This document shows positions 7,953 through 17,412 of a stretch of DNA of 64,000 nucleotides, piece after piece. Every line of letters starts with the position of its first letter. Position 1 is the first letter of the stretch. The DNA comes from Bacteroidales bacterium (GTDB lineage: Bacteria > Bacteroidota > Bacteroidia > Bacteroidales > UBA3824), in the NCBI GenBank assembly GCA_016286055.1, contig JAEERW010000001.1, forward strand, positions 1 through 64,000, in the 5' to 3' direction. The notes below the pieces were generated by a model. It ran no database searches and was not told where the DNA came from. It saw only the letters and a list, made by a program, of their open reading frames with translations. The position numbers were made by a program, and so were the translations under genes.

Positions 7953-7968
7953 TTTTTTTTGTTTTGTG

Positions 7969-7995
7969 AGGCGGGCATTTAGCCCGCCTTTTTTT
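7969..7995 (+). terminator. Terminator after deoC
   Basis: AGGCGGGC (7969-7976), loop ATTTA, GCCCGCCT (7982-7989), then seven T. A perfect 8-bp GC-rich stem. Confidence 0.92.
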
Positions 7996-8025
7996 GTTTT
8001 ATTTTTCTCAATTGTAATATTTTTA

Positions 8026-8069
8026 TACCTTTGCATTACATAATCTGCCCGAAGATACATTGGCAGATT
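8026..8069 (+). promoter_or_regulatory. Promoter -7 element and leader hairpin of the BspA-like gene
   Basis: TACCTTTG lies at 8026-8033; no TTG is found at the usual distance upstream, so the promoter may be weak or need an activator. Just downstream, in the expected leader, AATCTGCC (8042-8049) and GGCAGATT (8062-8069) form a perfect 8-bp stem with a 12-nt loop. There is no T run, so it is not a terminator. It may affect mRNA stability or translation. Confidence 0.5.
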
Positions 8070-8103
8070 CACCTTGAATTATTAACTGTAAATTTTTAAA
8101 AAA

Positions 8104-11100
8104 ATGAATAAATCTTCTTTGTTTGATCAAATTTCTGAGGAAAAAGTAAAATGTAAATGGATATTTACATTGTTTGCTGTTTTGTGCTTTGTGGCAGCAT
8201 TTTCTGGAAAGTCGATGGCAGCAGACTCAAACGTGCCGTATGTCGAGGTTTGGAAAAGTAATACATATGAATCAGCCGACCTCTATTTTCGTTATGATAA
8301 TCTTTTAGGAACTGATAGAAGTGCTCGTGTTTCTGGTTCATTAAAAAACACGTATATGCTTGACGACTTAGATGCTGAAGGATACCCAAATTGGATTCAT
8401 GATGCCTTGGTATCAAAAATCCAAACAGTACATTTCACAGATTTTACCTATAAACCTACTTCATGCAAAGGGTGGTTTAAAGGAATGACCACATTACGGT
8501 GGGTGATGGATTTTCAATTTTTGAATACCGAAGATGTAACCGATATGAGTGAAATGTTTTCGGGTTGTTCGCAAATTGATTTTGAAGTTAGTGGATTTAG
8601 ACATTGGGATCTTTCTAAGCTGAAGACACAGAATGTTACCGATATGCACGATATGTTTAAGAACTGTTCTGGTACTGACTTTACTTCTTTATCTGGTGGA
8701 ACAAATTGGAATACATCGAATGTAACCGATATGAGTGGAATGTTTTATGGATGTAGTAGTTTGACATCCATAGATTTTGATAAATTCACTACAAATAAAG
8801 TTACCGATATGCATGATATGTTTAATGGCTGCAATAATATCGGTAATTTTGTATTTCCTGCCACCTTTAAAACTGATAACGTTACTGATATGAGTGGAAT
8901 GTTTGCCAATTGTACTAACGTTACTAATATCGACATATCTAACTTCAATACTTCCAAGGTTGAAAATATGAAAAAGATGTTTTATAAATTTAAAGGAGTA
9001 TCAACTATTAGCATTTCTAACAACACTTCAAAGGTAAAAAGCATGGAAAGTATGTTTGAAGGTAGTGGTTTTACCTCCATAAGTTTTAATGGTTCGTTTA
9101 GTACAGAATCTGTCGAGAATATGAAAAACATGTTTGCTTGGTGCAAATTTGAATCTATTGATGTATCTTCGTTCAATACAGGCAAAGTTAAGGATATGTC
9201 TTATATGTTTTATTATTGTAAGCAATTGGCAAGTCTTGATTTATCATCATTCAATACTTCAAATGTTGAGAATATGGATAATATGTTTCAAACTTGCGTA
9301 AAGTTAGCCTCTATTGACGTTTCGAGTTTTAATACGAAGAAAGTGGAAAGCATGAAAACTATGTTTTATGAATGTTATGAGTTGACGAGTTTGGATTTGT
9401 CTTCGTTTGAAACTGACAATGTTGAGAATATGTCTTATCTTTTTGGTGAGTGTTTTGAACTTGAAACTCTTGTTTTTGATCCTAAAAAGTTTAAAACCGA
9501 TAATGTTCAAGATATGAGTTATATGTTTCATTATTGTACAAAACTTAAAAGCCTTGATGTATCGAAGTTTAATACTGCTAATGTTACGAATATGGCTTGT
9601 ATGTTCGATGATTGCAAGCTGCTTGAAGTTATTGATGTGTCGGGGTTTAATACAGCAAAAGTTACGAATATGTATTCAATGTTTACTGATTGCCAAGCGG
9701 TAAAAAAACTTGAATTTAATCCCACATATTTTAATACTTCCAATGTAACTAATATGGCAGGTATGTTTCATAACTGCGCTGCACTGAAATATCTTGATCT
9801 AAGTATGTTCAATACAGAAAAAGTAACTGACATGATGATGATGTTCAGCTGTATGGCTTCTGTTGAATGGCTCGATTTGAGTAACTTTGATACAAAAAAT
9901 GTAACTAATATGAACCAAATGTTCGAAATGAATGAAAAGCTTAATACTATATTAGTTTCTCCTGACGATTGGACGTTATTAAGTACATTGACCGCAAATC
10001 ATATGTTTGGCTTTATTAATACACAAGAACTTATCGGTAATAAAGGTACAATTTTCAAATCTGCAAATTCAACGGACCAAAAGCATGCTCATATTGATGA
10101 GGGAACTTCTAATCCTGGATATTTTACAACAGGTAGGTTCAAAATTTTTTATAATGGTATCGATAACGATGATGAAACATTGGATATATACACTGATGCC
10201 ATTACCGAAATACCCGATGGAGAAGTCACTTTGATTGAACCTTCTAAAGAGGGATTCGCATTTGATGGTTGGACAGGTTCTTCTGCAACGGGTCTTTCTT
10301 CTAAAGTTGCTTCTGTTACCATACCTTCAGGTAGTAAAGGTAATCGTATTTATACCGCCCATTGGAAAATCAACCAATACACCATTACCTTCGATACTGA
10401 TGGCGGTTCTAAAGTGGCTGCAATCACACAAGATTATAATTCTGCCATTACCGCTCCTGCCGACCCAACACGCAAAGGTTTTACATTTCTTGGGTGGCAA
10501 CCTGCTTTACCTACCACAATGCCGGCAGAAGATATTACAGTTAAGGCTCAATGGCGTGATGACCGCATCCTCATAACCGCTAATCTCAACGGCGAGGTTT
10601 CGTTCCCCGCCAATGTAGAAAATTATTGCAGCGGCAGCGAAAAAACTGTAACTATAGATTTTAAAATTACCCAAGGCGAGTCTTCTAAATTTGAACTTAC
10701 ATTCCCTGGCGATGTTATTCCTTCAGTGAGCGGCGATATCACCAACGGCCAAGGCTCAATTGTTATAACAATTCCTGATAATATCGAGAGTGGAGTTTAC
10801 ACTGGTAAGTTAGTGTTCGAGAGTGCCGACCCAGATTTGTATCGCGAAATGGAGTCTCCCGTAACCATCACCGCCAATATTCCCAAAAATGCGGCTTTGC
10901 AGATATATTCCGATGTGTTGCTTGTGGATAATCACGACAACAACTATTCGGCTTATCAGTGGTATAAGGATGGCAACGCTATTTCGGGCGCAACTCTTCA
11001 GTTTTATTCCGAACCTTCGTTCAGTGGCCGCTACGCTGTAAAAATCACCGACAAAGACGGTAAAGAATTTATGTCGTGTCCTATTAAAACTGGCGTTTCG

Positions 11101-11352
11101 GTAAAGAATACCAAAAGCAGCGTAAAGGTTTATCCCAATCCTGCCACTTCGGGCGAGCAGTTTACTTTGGAAATTGAGGAATACGACCCCGCTAAGGATT
11201 ATACCATAATGATTTTTACCGCTAATGGCACTTTGGTGAAGAAACTCACAGGTCTTGAAAAAATCAACACCACCACTCTACCTATGGGTATTTATTCAGG
11301 CTCGTTGATTAGCAACGGTGAAAAATCTGGCTTTAAAGTAATTGTTAAATAA
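8104..11352 (+). CDS. BspA-like (DUF285) surface protein with InlB-type repeats and T9SS sorting domain
   Basis: 1082 residues. The signal peptide (hydrophobic stretch about 19-38, ending SMAA) is preceded by a long charged N-terminus. From about residue 140 to 610 there are about 18 DUF285 units with period near 25, each of the type NTSNVTDMSGMFYGCSSL. Two Listeria/Bacteroides (InlB-type) repeats follow, each closing with an AHW or AQW triplet: FKIFYNG to TAHW, and TITFDTDGGSK to VKAQW. After a beta-sandwich region, a T9SS type A sorting domain begins at VKVYPNPATSGEQF and ends GFKVIVK. By family knowledge such proteins are exported by T9SS and attached to the cell surface; related BspA proteins bind host proteins. 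It is transcribed with the OmpA-type gene 17 bases downstream. Confidence 0.9.
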   Translation: MNKSSLFDQISEEKVKCKWIFTLFAVLCFVAAFSGKSMAADSNVPYVEVWKSNTYESADLYFRYDNLLGTDRSARVSGSLKNTYMLDDLDAEGYPNWIHDALVSKIQTVHFTDFTYKPTSCKGWFKGMTTLRWVMDFQFLNTEDVTDMSEMFSGCSQIDFEVSGFRHWDLSKLKTQNVTDMHDMFKNCSGTDFTSLSGGTNWNTSNVTDMSGMFYGCSSLTSIDFDKFTTNKVTDMHDMFNGCNNIGNFVFPATFKTDNVTDMSGMFANCTNVTNIDISNFNTSKVENMKKMFYKFKGVSTISISNNTSKVKSMESMFEGSGFTSISFNGSFSTESVENMKNMFAWCKFESIDVSSFNTGKVKDMSYMFYYCKQLASLDLSSFNTSNVENMDNMFQTCVKLASIDVSSFNTKKVESMKTMFYECYELTSLDLSSFETDNVENMSYLFGECFELETLVFDPKKFKTDNVQDMSYMFHYCTKLKSLDVSKFNTANVTNMACMFDDCKLLEVIDVSGFNTAKVTNMYSMFTDCQAVKKLEFNPTYFNTSNVTNMAGMFHNCAALKYLDLSMFNTEKVTDMMMMFSCMASVEWLDLSNFDTKNVTNMNQMFEMNEKLNTILVSPDDWTLLSTLTANHMFGFINTQELIGNKGTIFKSANSTDQKHAHIDEGTSNPGYFTTGRFKIFYNGIDNDDETLDIYTDAITEIPDGEVTLIEPSKEGFAFDGWTGSSATGLSSKVASVTIPSGSKGNRIYTAHWKINQYTITFDTDGGSKVAAITQDYNSAITAPADPTRKGFTFLGWQPALPTTMPAEDITVKAQWRDDRILITANLNGEVSFPANVENYCSGSEKTVTIDFKITQGESSKFELTFPGDVIPSVSGDITNGQGSIVITIPDNIESGVYTGKLVFESADPDLYREMESPVTITANIPKNAALQIYSDVLLVDNHDNNYSAYQWYKDGNAISGATLQFYSEPSFSGRYAVKITDKDGKEFMSCPIKTGVSVKNTKSSVKVYPNPATSGEQFTLEIEEYDPAKDYTIMIFTANGTLVKKLTGLEKINTTTLPMGIYSGSLISNGEKSGFKVIVK

Positions 11353-11369
11353 AAACCTTGTAAATTATT

Positions 11370-12815
11370 ATGATTAAGAAGATAACAAATGCGGCATTGT
11401 CGATAGTATGCGCCTTGACTATGAGCGCACAAGATGCCGCCGCACAAACATCCAATAAAGATTCGCTTCCCGTAAACGCAAGCCGTGCGGGTCATTACCT
11501 TACATTCGACCTTGGCGGTGGTCTCCATAATATCGCTTTCAAAACCGACGGCTATGGCGACAAGAATCCCGGCTTTGGCTTTGGCGTAGTTGCAGGATAC
11601 AGATATTTTTTCAACCCAAATTGGGGCGTGGGCATCGGCGTTAATTTCAATACTTTTGCCGCAAAAGCCAAACTCAACTACAACCAAGAAGAGCAAAACG
11701 ACACCGACCCCACACTTATGGGCGAACACAAAGAACGCAATTATCTTACAGCGTTCAACGATTTGGAAGAAAAGGTTTCGCTTTCGGCAATCGACATTCC
11801 TATTGGTGCATATTATCAGCACTCACTTGGCGCAAAATGGCGCATAGGTGCAGGTGCACACTTGATTGTTACCACCATTGCGGGCAGCAAATACAGCAAC
11901 AACAAGGGCGATATCAGCGTGGAGGCTATTTTGCCGTACTACAACGCTCAACTTCACGATTTGCCTGAGCACGGACTCACCAAATTTTCGGATTTTAGTG
12001 GAACTCCTGACTTTAAGAAAATCTCTATCGGCTTTGGCGCTGAATGTAAGGCCTATTACGCAATCAACAAGCAGTTAGATTTAAGTATGGGCATTAGCGG
12101 CGCATACCGTTTTTCTGACATCAAAAATCAGAATCTCCCTAAACTCTACAATGAGGATGCTCGCGAATATGTGGGCATTACACAGTCTAACATCTGCGAC
12201 GGTGTAAAACTTGCCAACCTCTCCGCCACTATCGGTATCCGCTACCGCCTTGTGCGCAAGCCCAAACCTGTGCCTGCTCCTGATTTTATCAATGTTGACC
12301 TTGGTAATGCTAATATTCCTTATACCGAAGAGGAACTCGCCATAGTGGAAGTACCCGAAGAAGAACCCAAAAACGAAGGCTACGCTATTGATATTATGCC
12401 TCAGGATTACGCCTTTGCCAACAACGCCCTTGATATGTCGAAACAACTAAAACGCAAAAAGGTTGGCGACCCGATTGGCGCACCTATATTGTTTGAAACC
12501 AACAGCGACCGCCTCAAAAGTGATGTCAACACTATTATGGACACCGTCGTGGTGTTTATGTTAGAGAATCCCGACGTTACCAAACTCGAAGTTTCGGCAC
12601 ATACCGACAATGTGGGCTCTGATGCTTACAACCTGCAACTCTCCAAACGTCGCGCCAATACTGTGGTAAACTATCTTGTGAATCACGGTGTAGAGCGCAA
12701 ACGCCTTGTTCCCGTAGGCTATGGCGAAAGTCGCCCCCTCAACAAAAACGCCACACCTCAGCAGCGCGAGGTTAACCGAAGGGTTGAATTTATGATATTA
12801 GAATTGGCAGAATAA
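11370..12815 (+). CDS. Outer-membrane barrel protein with OmpA-like peptidoglycan-binding domain
   Basis: 481 residues: signal peptide (1-25, ending AAAQ), an N-terminal barrel-like region with aromatic beta strands (YLTFDLGGGLHN, GFGVVAGYRYFF, ISIGFGAECKAYY), and a hinge rich in proline and glutamate. The C-terminal OmpA domain (from about residue 365) contains ILFETNSDRL, VSAHTDNVGSDAYNLQLSKR and the final NRRVEFMI. The OmpA domain should grip peptidoglycan while the barrel sits in the outer membrane. Its gene lies 17 bases after the BspA-like surface protein, so the two may act together, for example as an anchor or display partner. Confidence 0.88.
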   Translation: MIKKITNAALSIVCALTMSAQDAAAQTSNKDSLPVNASRAGHYLTFDLGGGLHNIAFKTDGYGDKNPGFGFGVVAGYRYFFNPNWGVGIGVNFNTFAAKAKLNYNQEEQNDTDPTLMGEHKERNYLTAFNDLEEKVSLSAIDIPIGAYYQHSLGAKWRIGAGAHLIVTTIAGSKYSNNKGDISVEAILPYYNAQLHDLPEHGLTKFSDFSGTPDFKKISIGFGAECKAYYAINKQLDLSMGISGAYRFSDIKNQNLPKLYNEDAREYVGITQSNICDGVKLANLSATIGIRYRLVRKPKPVPAPDFINVDLGNANIPYTEEELAIVEVPEEEPKNEGYAIDIMPQDYAFANNALDMSKQLKRKKVGDPIGAPILFETNSDRLKSDVNTIMDTVVVFMLENPDVTKLEVSAHTDNVGSDAYNLQLSKRRANTVVNYLVNHGVERKRLVPVGYGESRPLNKNATPQQREVNRRVEFMILELAE

Positions 12816-12850
12816 AAAAAGGGAGGCGCAAGTAATCGCCTCCCTTTTTT
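12816..12850. terminator. Bidirectional terminator between the OmpA gene and trpS
   Basis: GGGAGGCG (12821-12828) and CGCCTCCC (12837-12844) form a perfect stem with an 8-nt loop. It is flanked by A7 on the left and T6 on the right, so it works for both converging genes. Confidence 0.92.
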
Positions 12851-12865
12851 CGTATTAACATAATC

Positions 12866-13849
12866 CTATTTAAATCCAATAATCTGTCTAACTTCTTTAA
12901 CTGTTTTTGCGGCTTGGACGCGGGCTTTTTCGGCACCTTCGCGGGCAACGCGTTCAAGGTAGGCGTCGTCGTTGTAGATATCTTTGATGTGCTCGCGGAT
13001 GGGGGCAACGGTGCGGATAATGTCTTCGGCAAGTTGCTTTTTGAGGTCGCCGTAGCGGATGGAGCAATCGTTCCAAGCGTTTTCAAAATGTTCGATTGTG
13101 CTGCGGTCTGATACCAAATCCATAAGGGTGAAAAGGTTTTGAATTACCTCTGGTTTGGCTTGGTTTGGCTCGGTGGGACCACTGTCGGTAACGGCTTTCA
13201 TCACTTTTTTGCGGATGTCCTTGTCTTCGTCGATAAGGTAAATGCCGTTGTTGGTGCTTTTGCCCATCTTGCCTGTGCCGTCGAGACCGGGCACTTTTAT
13301 CAAGTCTTTGCTAAACGAGAACGCCTTAGGCTCTTTGAAGTATTCCACACCATAGATATTATTGAAACGGCGGGCAAAACGGCAAGTCATTTCGAGGTGC
13401 TGCTCTTGGTCTTTGCCAACGGGCACTTTGTCAGCCTTTTGAATAAGAATATCGCAAGCCATAAGCACAGCGTAGGTCAAAAGTCCGGCGTTTACGTTGT
13501 CGGGGTTTTGACGTGCTTTTTCTTTAAACGAAGCGGTGCGTTCCAATTCGCCGATGTAAGCATTCATATTCATAAGCATATAGAGTTCGCACACTTCGGG
13601 AACGTCGCTCTGAACGTATATTGTGCTTTTTTCGGGGTCGAGACCGCTTGCAATATATTGGCTGAGAATTTTTTTAACGTTGATACGCAAATCCTCGGGA
13701 TGAGGGTGCGTGGTAAGCGAATGATAGTCGGCTACAAAAAAATTGCATTTGTAGTCGTCCTGCATTTTTACAAAATTGCGGAGCGCACCAAAATAATTAC
13801 CGAGGTGCAGGTCTCCTGTGGGGCGTATGCCGCTTAATACTATTTCCAT
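12866..13849 (-). CDS. trpS: Tryptophanyl-tRNA synthetase
   Basis: 327 residues, the usual size for bacterial TrpRS. The class I HIGH-type motif is HLGN (residues 15-18), after SGIRPTGD. The KMSKS loop appears as GKMGKS in DGTGKMGKSTNNGIYL. It loads tRNA-Trp with tryptophan. It is convergent with the OmpA-type gene and divergent from the PIN pair; a TATTTTTG element for it lies at 13885-13878 on the minus strand. Confidence 0.96.
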   Translation of the reverse strand: MEIVLSGIRPTGDLHLGNYFGALRNFVKMQDDYKCNFFVADYHSLTTHPHPEDLRINVKKILSQYIASGLDPEKSTIYVQSDVPEVCELYMLMNMNAYIGELERTASFKEKARQNPDNVNAGLLTYAVLMACDILIQKADKVPVGKDQEQHLEMTCRFARRFNNIYGVEYFKEPKAFSFSKDLIKVPGLDGTGKMGKSTNNGIYLIDEDKDIRKKVMKAVTDSGPTEPNQAKPEVIQNLFTLMDLVSDRSTIEHFENAWNDCSIRYGDLKKQLAEDIIRTVAPIREHIKDIYNDDAYLERVAREGAEKARVQAAKTVKEVRQIIGFK

Positions 13850-13877
13850 TTTGATGTTTACTATTTTTTATAATCGG

Positions 13878-13885
13878 CAAAAATA
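13878..13885 (-). promoter_or_regulatory. -7 element of trpS
   Basis: CAAAAATA on the plus strand reads TATTTTTG on the minus strand, 29 bases before the trpS start. No clear -33 TTG is seen. Confidence 0.5.
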
Positions 13886-13915
13886 ATATATTTTTTGATT
13901 TCCACTGAAATATAA

Positions 13916-13946
13916 TTGCTTTTTTAATTTATTTGAACTATTTTTG
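13916..13946 (+). promoter_or_regulatory. Promoter of the PIN toxin pair
   Basis: TTG at 13916-13918, exactly 20 bp, then TATTTTTG at 13939-13946, 33 bases before the first ATG. Confidence 0.7.
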
Positions 13947-13979
13947 CATTAAACGATAAATATTAACACTTTAATAATT

Positions 13980-14219
13980 ATGGCAACTACAATAGCACAG
14001 AATGAACCCCAGTTGAGCGGAAAACTCACCAATGCCCAATTGGAACTGATGAAACTTTTTTCTTTAAAACTTACATCCTCAGAGATGGCCCGTTTGAAAG
14101 ATACAATGGTTTCGTTTCTCAATAGTACTATGCAAGAGCGAATTAAGAAGAAAATTGCTTCTGGTGAAGTGTCGTTGCGCGAGATTGACCGCGACAGACA
14201 TCTAAGGATTAAAAAGTAA
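13980..14219 (+). CDS. Probable antitoxin of a PIN toxin-antitoxin pair
   Basis: 79 residues, with no fold I can name with certainty. Predicted mostly helical: LTNAQLELMKLFSLKL, then EMARLKDTMVSFLNSTM, then a basic end (IRDRHLRIKK-like). Its stop TAA overlaps the ATG of the PIN gene by one base (TAATG), the usual antitoxin-toxin arrangement. The C-terminus would wrap the toxin by analogy with known pairs. I call it an antitoxin from position and size. Confidence 0.65.
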   Translation: MATTIAQNEPQLSGKLTNAQLELMKLFSLKLTSSEMARLKDTMVSFLNSTMQERIKKKIASGEVSLREIDRDRHLRIKK

Positions 14220-14635
14220 TGGAAAAAATCGTCTTAGATACCAATTGCCTGATAAGGATTGTTCCTGAACAAGCCAAGTATCATTTGCTTTGGGATAAAA
14301 TTATTAGTGGCAATGTTCATTTATATCTTACGCATAAGATTTTGTTGGAATATGAGGAGATTCTTACCCAAGAATATGGTGAGGATGTCGCTGATTTTGT
14401 TGTTCTTACTTTTTCTTCCTTAAAAAACATACATTATGTTGATGTGTATTATCATTTCAACCTTATAAAATCCGACCCTGACGATAATGAGTTTGTAGAT
14501 TGTGCCATTGCCGCCGATGCTAAATGTATAGTAACCAACGACAAACATTTTTCTGTTTTAAAGAACAAAGAGGTCTGGCCTCAAATCGAAATTAAAAAAT
14601 TGTGGGAGTACTGCAATTATTTAAAAAAGCATTAG
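14219..14635 (+). CDS. PIN-domain toxin, putative ribonuclease
   Basis: 138 residues. PIN fold with the acidic metal-binding residues D7 (VLDTNCLIR), E44/E46 (LLEYEEIL), D94 (NEFVDCAIAADA) and D108 (IVTNDKHF). This matches the COG1569-type 'putative toxin component, PIN family'. PIN toxins cut RNA with Mg or Mn and are blocked by the partner made from the gene just upstream. It is convergent with porZ, with 15 bases between the stops. Confidence 0.85.
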   Translation: MEKIVLDTNCLIRIVPEQAKYHLLWDKIISGNVHLYLTHKILLEYEEILTQEYGEDVADFVVLTFSSLKNIHYVDVYYHFNLIKSDPDDNEFVDCAIAADAKCIVTNDKHFSVLKNKEVWPQIEIKKLWEYCNYLKKH

Positions 14636-14650
14636 TTTTTTTATACCCAC

Positions 14651-16837
14651 TTAGTTTACTATTAGAAGTTTCTTTACTATTGTATCGTGAGTTTCGGGAT
14701 TTACGCAAAAGATTAGGTAAACACCTGTGCGGCAACGGTTCCCTCGGAGATTTTTGCCGTCCCACGATATTTTGCCGCCTGCCGAAACTGTATGGAAAAC
14801 GAGTGCGCCGGTGATGTCGGTGATGCGAACATCAGTTTCGTCTTCAAGTCCCGAAACGTAGATCATTCCATCATAGTCGGGACGCACGGGATTGGGGTAA
14901 ACTTTCACTGATTCAAGGTCTTGCCAAGCGTCTTCTACATCGCCGGCGTAACTGCATAATCCTGATGCTGTGGCAAAAAACAATTCGCCGGTGAGACCCA
15001 TAAAACTTACGCTGAAAACCGTGTCGCTTGGCAGTGGAGAATTCTTGGTGTTGAAACAGAAAATCTCGCCTGTGCCGTCGTTGCTAACGGCAAAAACGCC
15101 TGCGTTGGTGGCTATCCACTTGCGGTCGGCAGCGTCGGCGCAAATATCGTTGATGTTGGCATAGCGTAGAAGGTATTGCGAATAGTCGCCGTCGGTTTTG
15201 CTACTTTGCGTTACAATGGGACGCATACACCGCGCCTCGCCCGAAAATACGTCTTCTGCGTTTTGAATGTAGCCTATTCCGCTGTTAGAACCTATCCAAA
15301 TGTGGTTTTCAAGGTCGCGTGCAATGGCTGTAATGGTGTTGCCCACGCGCTCGCCTGTGGTAAAGAGCGGATAAAAAAGTTTTGTGCGGTCGTCGGACGG
15401 GTCGGTGGGTGTGCCGCTTAGGTCGATGGCAAAAACGCCGTTGTTGCCAAGGTTTAGCAAAAATCCATAATCAGAAACTTGTGTAATGGAGTTAACTGCG
15501 TAATTTTTAAGCGTTTCAGACGAATTGAGATAATGCCACGACCCATCGGGAGCAAGTATATAGATTCCACCTTTGTCTACCACTGTGATGAGGTTTCCGT
15601 CGGGAGTGGCAGCCATAGCCGAAATGCGGTTTTTGGGTGCAGATTCCACGCTCAGAACAGATTTTTGGTTGGCATCCTCGTATTGATAGAGAACCGCTTT
15701 TTCAGCACCTACAAACACGTGACGATAGTTAAACGGATTAAAAAACAGCGAATAAATGGTTTCGCCGCCTGAGGGAAAACTATTTGACCAAGCATTGTTT
15801 TCTAAAATTGATAAACCCGAATTGCCTGCCACAAGACGGTTTTTAAAGGTTTCTATTGCGTTGAAATTATCGGTTAAAGGTCCGTTAGGTAGATAGTTTT
15901 TTAATGCTGATTCGCTACCGAAATATAGTCCCGAATTATTTGTGGCAATGGCTATCATTCCGTTTCCTAAAACGGTAGACGAGTTTATGTAAATGCCTTC
16001 TTTAATATTGGCGGCGGCAATCTGCTTTATTAGCAATGCGGTGGAGTTATACACATTTACATTGCTGCTTGTGCTTACAATTAAATTGCTGCCGTTTGAT
16101 TTTAAGGATATTTCTCCGTCAAATTCGTCGATTTGCACATTGCCGTTTAAGGTGTAAATCTCGCTCTTATTTTGCGAAGATGAATACAAGTCAACATACA
16201 AACTGCCATTCGCATTTGCAATGCCGCTGATAGCGTATCCTGAGGGTATTGAAAAATCGTATTTGGTATAAATGTCGGGCGATTGCAGGTTGACGTTTGC
16301 AAGGTTGGTGGATAAAATTTCGTCTTCGGAAACTGCCCAAAGCGTGTTGCCATTAACTGCGCACATTATTACAGGCTTATCTGTGTGGCAAACTCCATAC
16401 ACGCTCGAAAAATCTTTCTTTACGAACGAAATGCCAAATTCTCCCGAAAAGATATAGTAATCGTTGCTTGAAGTAATGTGGGTTATGCGTCTATTGTATA
16501 AGTAATTGCCTGCCGAAATATCTTGAATTGTGGCTGTGCTGTTGCCCGAAACCATATCGGCGCTTCCGTTGGCATATCCTACAATAAAGCATTTCCCGCC
16601 TTTGTCGGCGTATCCTGCTGTAATGTCAGCACCGTTGAGCCTCGACGATTTTGTGTAGATGTCCACATCGCCGCTGTAATCTGCCACAAACACTGCGTGA
16701 GGACAGAATGTTACCACCTTTTCGCCATATTCGCACACATCGGCAACGTTGTAAAACGACGGACGCATTGTCCACTGTGCCAAACAGTTGCAGCACGCAA
16801 GAACAATGGACGCCGTTGTTATCAAAAGCCTCAGCAT
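14651..16837 (-). CDS. porZ: PorZ-like type IX secretion protein with beta-propellers
   Basis: 728 residues from the chosen ATG at 16837, which gives a clean signal peptide (MLRLLITTASIVLACCNCLA, then Q). The frame stays open 40 codons further upstream but would bury that signal. The body has many propeller blades: AQWTMRPSFYNVADV, IWIGSNSGIGYIQN, KWIATNAGVFAVSND. It ends in a T9SS type A domain (VKVYPNPVRPDYDG to KKLLIVN). In Porphyromonas PorZ is part of the surface attachment complex and keeps its C-terminal domain. The ATG overlaps the ruvC stop by 7 bases. Assignment rests on overall architecture; a ligand-sensing propeller protein is the alternative. Confidence 0.78.
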   Translation of the reverse strand: MLRLLITTASIVLACCNCLAQWTMRPSFYNVADVCEYGEKVVTFCPHAVFVADYSGDVDIYTKSSRLNGADITAGYADKGGKCFIVGYANGSADMVSGNSTATIQDISAGNYLYNRRITHITSSNDYYIFSGEFGISFVKKDFSSVYGVCHTDKPVIMCAVNGNTLWAVSEDEILSTNLANVNLQSPDIYTKYDFSIPSGYAISGIANANGSLYVDLYSSSQNKSEIYTLNGNVQIDEFDGEISLKSNGSNLIVSTSSNVNVYNSTALLIKQIAAANIKEGIYINSSTVLGNGMIAIATNNSGLYFGSESALKNYLPNGPLTDNFNAIETFKNRLVAGNSGLSILENNAWSNSFPSGGETIYSLFFNPFNYRHVFVGAEKAVLYQYEDANQKSVLSVESAPKNRISAMAATPDGNLITVVDKGGIYILAPDGSWHYLNSSETLKNYAVNSITQVSDYGFLLNLGNNGVFAIDLSGTPTDPSDDRTKLFYPLFTTGERVGNTITAIARDLENHIWIGSNSGIGYIQNAEDVFSGEARCMRPIVTQSSKTDGDYSQYLLRYANINDICADAADRKWIATNAGVFAVSNDGTGEIFCFNTKNSPLPSDTVFSVSFMGLTGELFFATASGLCSYAGDVEDAWQDLESVKVYPNPVRPDYDGMIYVSGLEDETDVRITDITGALVFHTVSAGGKISWDGKNLRGNRCRTGVYLIFCVNPETHDTIVKKLLIVN

Positions 16838-17406
16838 ACACGGTCGGGATTTTGCGATATAAATGCCTCCCACGACGACGATCCGCCTTTTTTTGCCCTT
16901 GGTTTTTTGGCTGTTGTGGATGCTACTGTGGGGAATTTCATTTGAAAATGATGACAAACAGCGGCGGCAAGTGCGTCGGTGGCGTCGTACTTGTCGGGCA
17001 GTTCGGTGAGGTTTAACATTCTGGCAAGCATTTCAGCCACTTGCTCTTTGGTGGCGTTGCCGTAGCCTGTTACCGACTGTTTAATTTTACGGGGTTCGTA
17101 TTCGTGAATTTCCACTCCGCACGATACGGCGGCGGCTATGGCAACGCCCTGAGCGCGACCGAGTTTGAGCATCGATTGTGCATTTTTTTCGTAAAACTGC
17201 GCCTCAATCGACAGACACTCAGGGTGGTAACTATTGATTAATCCTGTGGTGCGGCTAAATATGGTTTTGAGTTTCAGGTAAGGGTCGTCCATCTTGTGCA
17301 TATCCACAATGCCCACAGCAAGGCATTTAATGGCATTTCCGAGCGACTCTATAATGCCGTAGCCCATAAAGTTTGTACCCGGGTCGATGCCCAAAACCAC
17401 TGCCAT
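16831..17406 (-). CDS. ruvC: Holliday-junction endonuclease RuvC
   Basis: 191 residues. Resolves Holliday junctions as a dimer with RuvAB. The four acidic residues are visible: D8 (GIDPGTNFMGYG), E68 (LSIEAQFY), D141 and D144 (KYDATDALAAAVCHH). A basic, disordered tail of about 30 residues (KKPRAKKGGSSS) extends beyond the usual end. It starts 6 bases after the prenyl synthase stop and overlaps porZ, so it is the fourth gene of the leftward operon. Confidence 0.95.
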   Translation of the reverse strand: MAVVLGIDPGTNFMGYGIIESLGNAIKCLAVGIVDMHKMDDPYLKLKTIFSRTTGLINSYHPECLSIEAQFYEKNAQSMLKLGRAQGVAIAAAVSCGVEIHEYEPRKIKQSVTGYGNATKEQVAEMLARMLNLTELPDKYDATDALAAAVCHHFQMKFPTVASTTAKKPRAKKGGSSSWEAFISQNPDRVC

Positions 17407-17412
17407 AATGTA

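Noticed and set aside
8500-9930. Periodic DNA repeats as a mobile or CRISPR element
   Set aside because: The 75-bp period is fully explained by the 25-residue DUF285 units in the coding frame.
13139-13837. Open frame of 232 codons on the plus strand
   Set aside because: Antisense to trpS, whose motifs are intact; composition is that of a shadow.
16838-16957. Upstream start for porZ
   Set aside because: It overlaps ruvC by 127 bases and buries the signal peptide that begins at the ATG at 16837.
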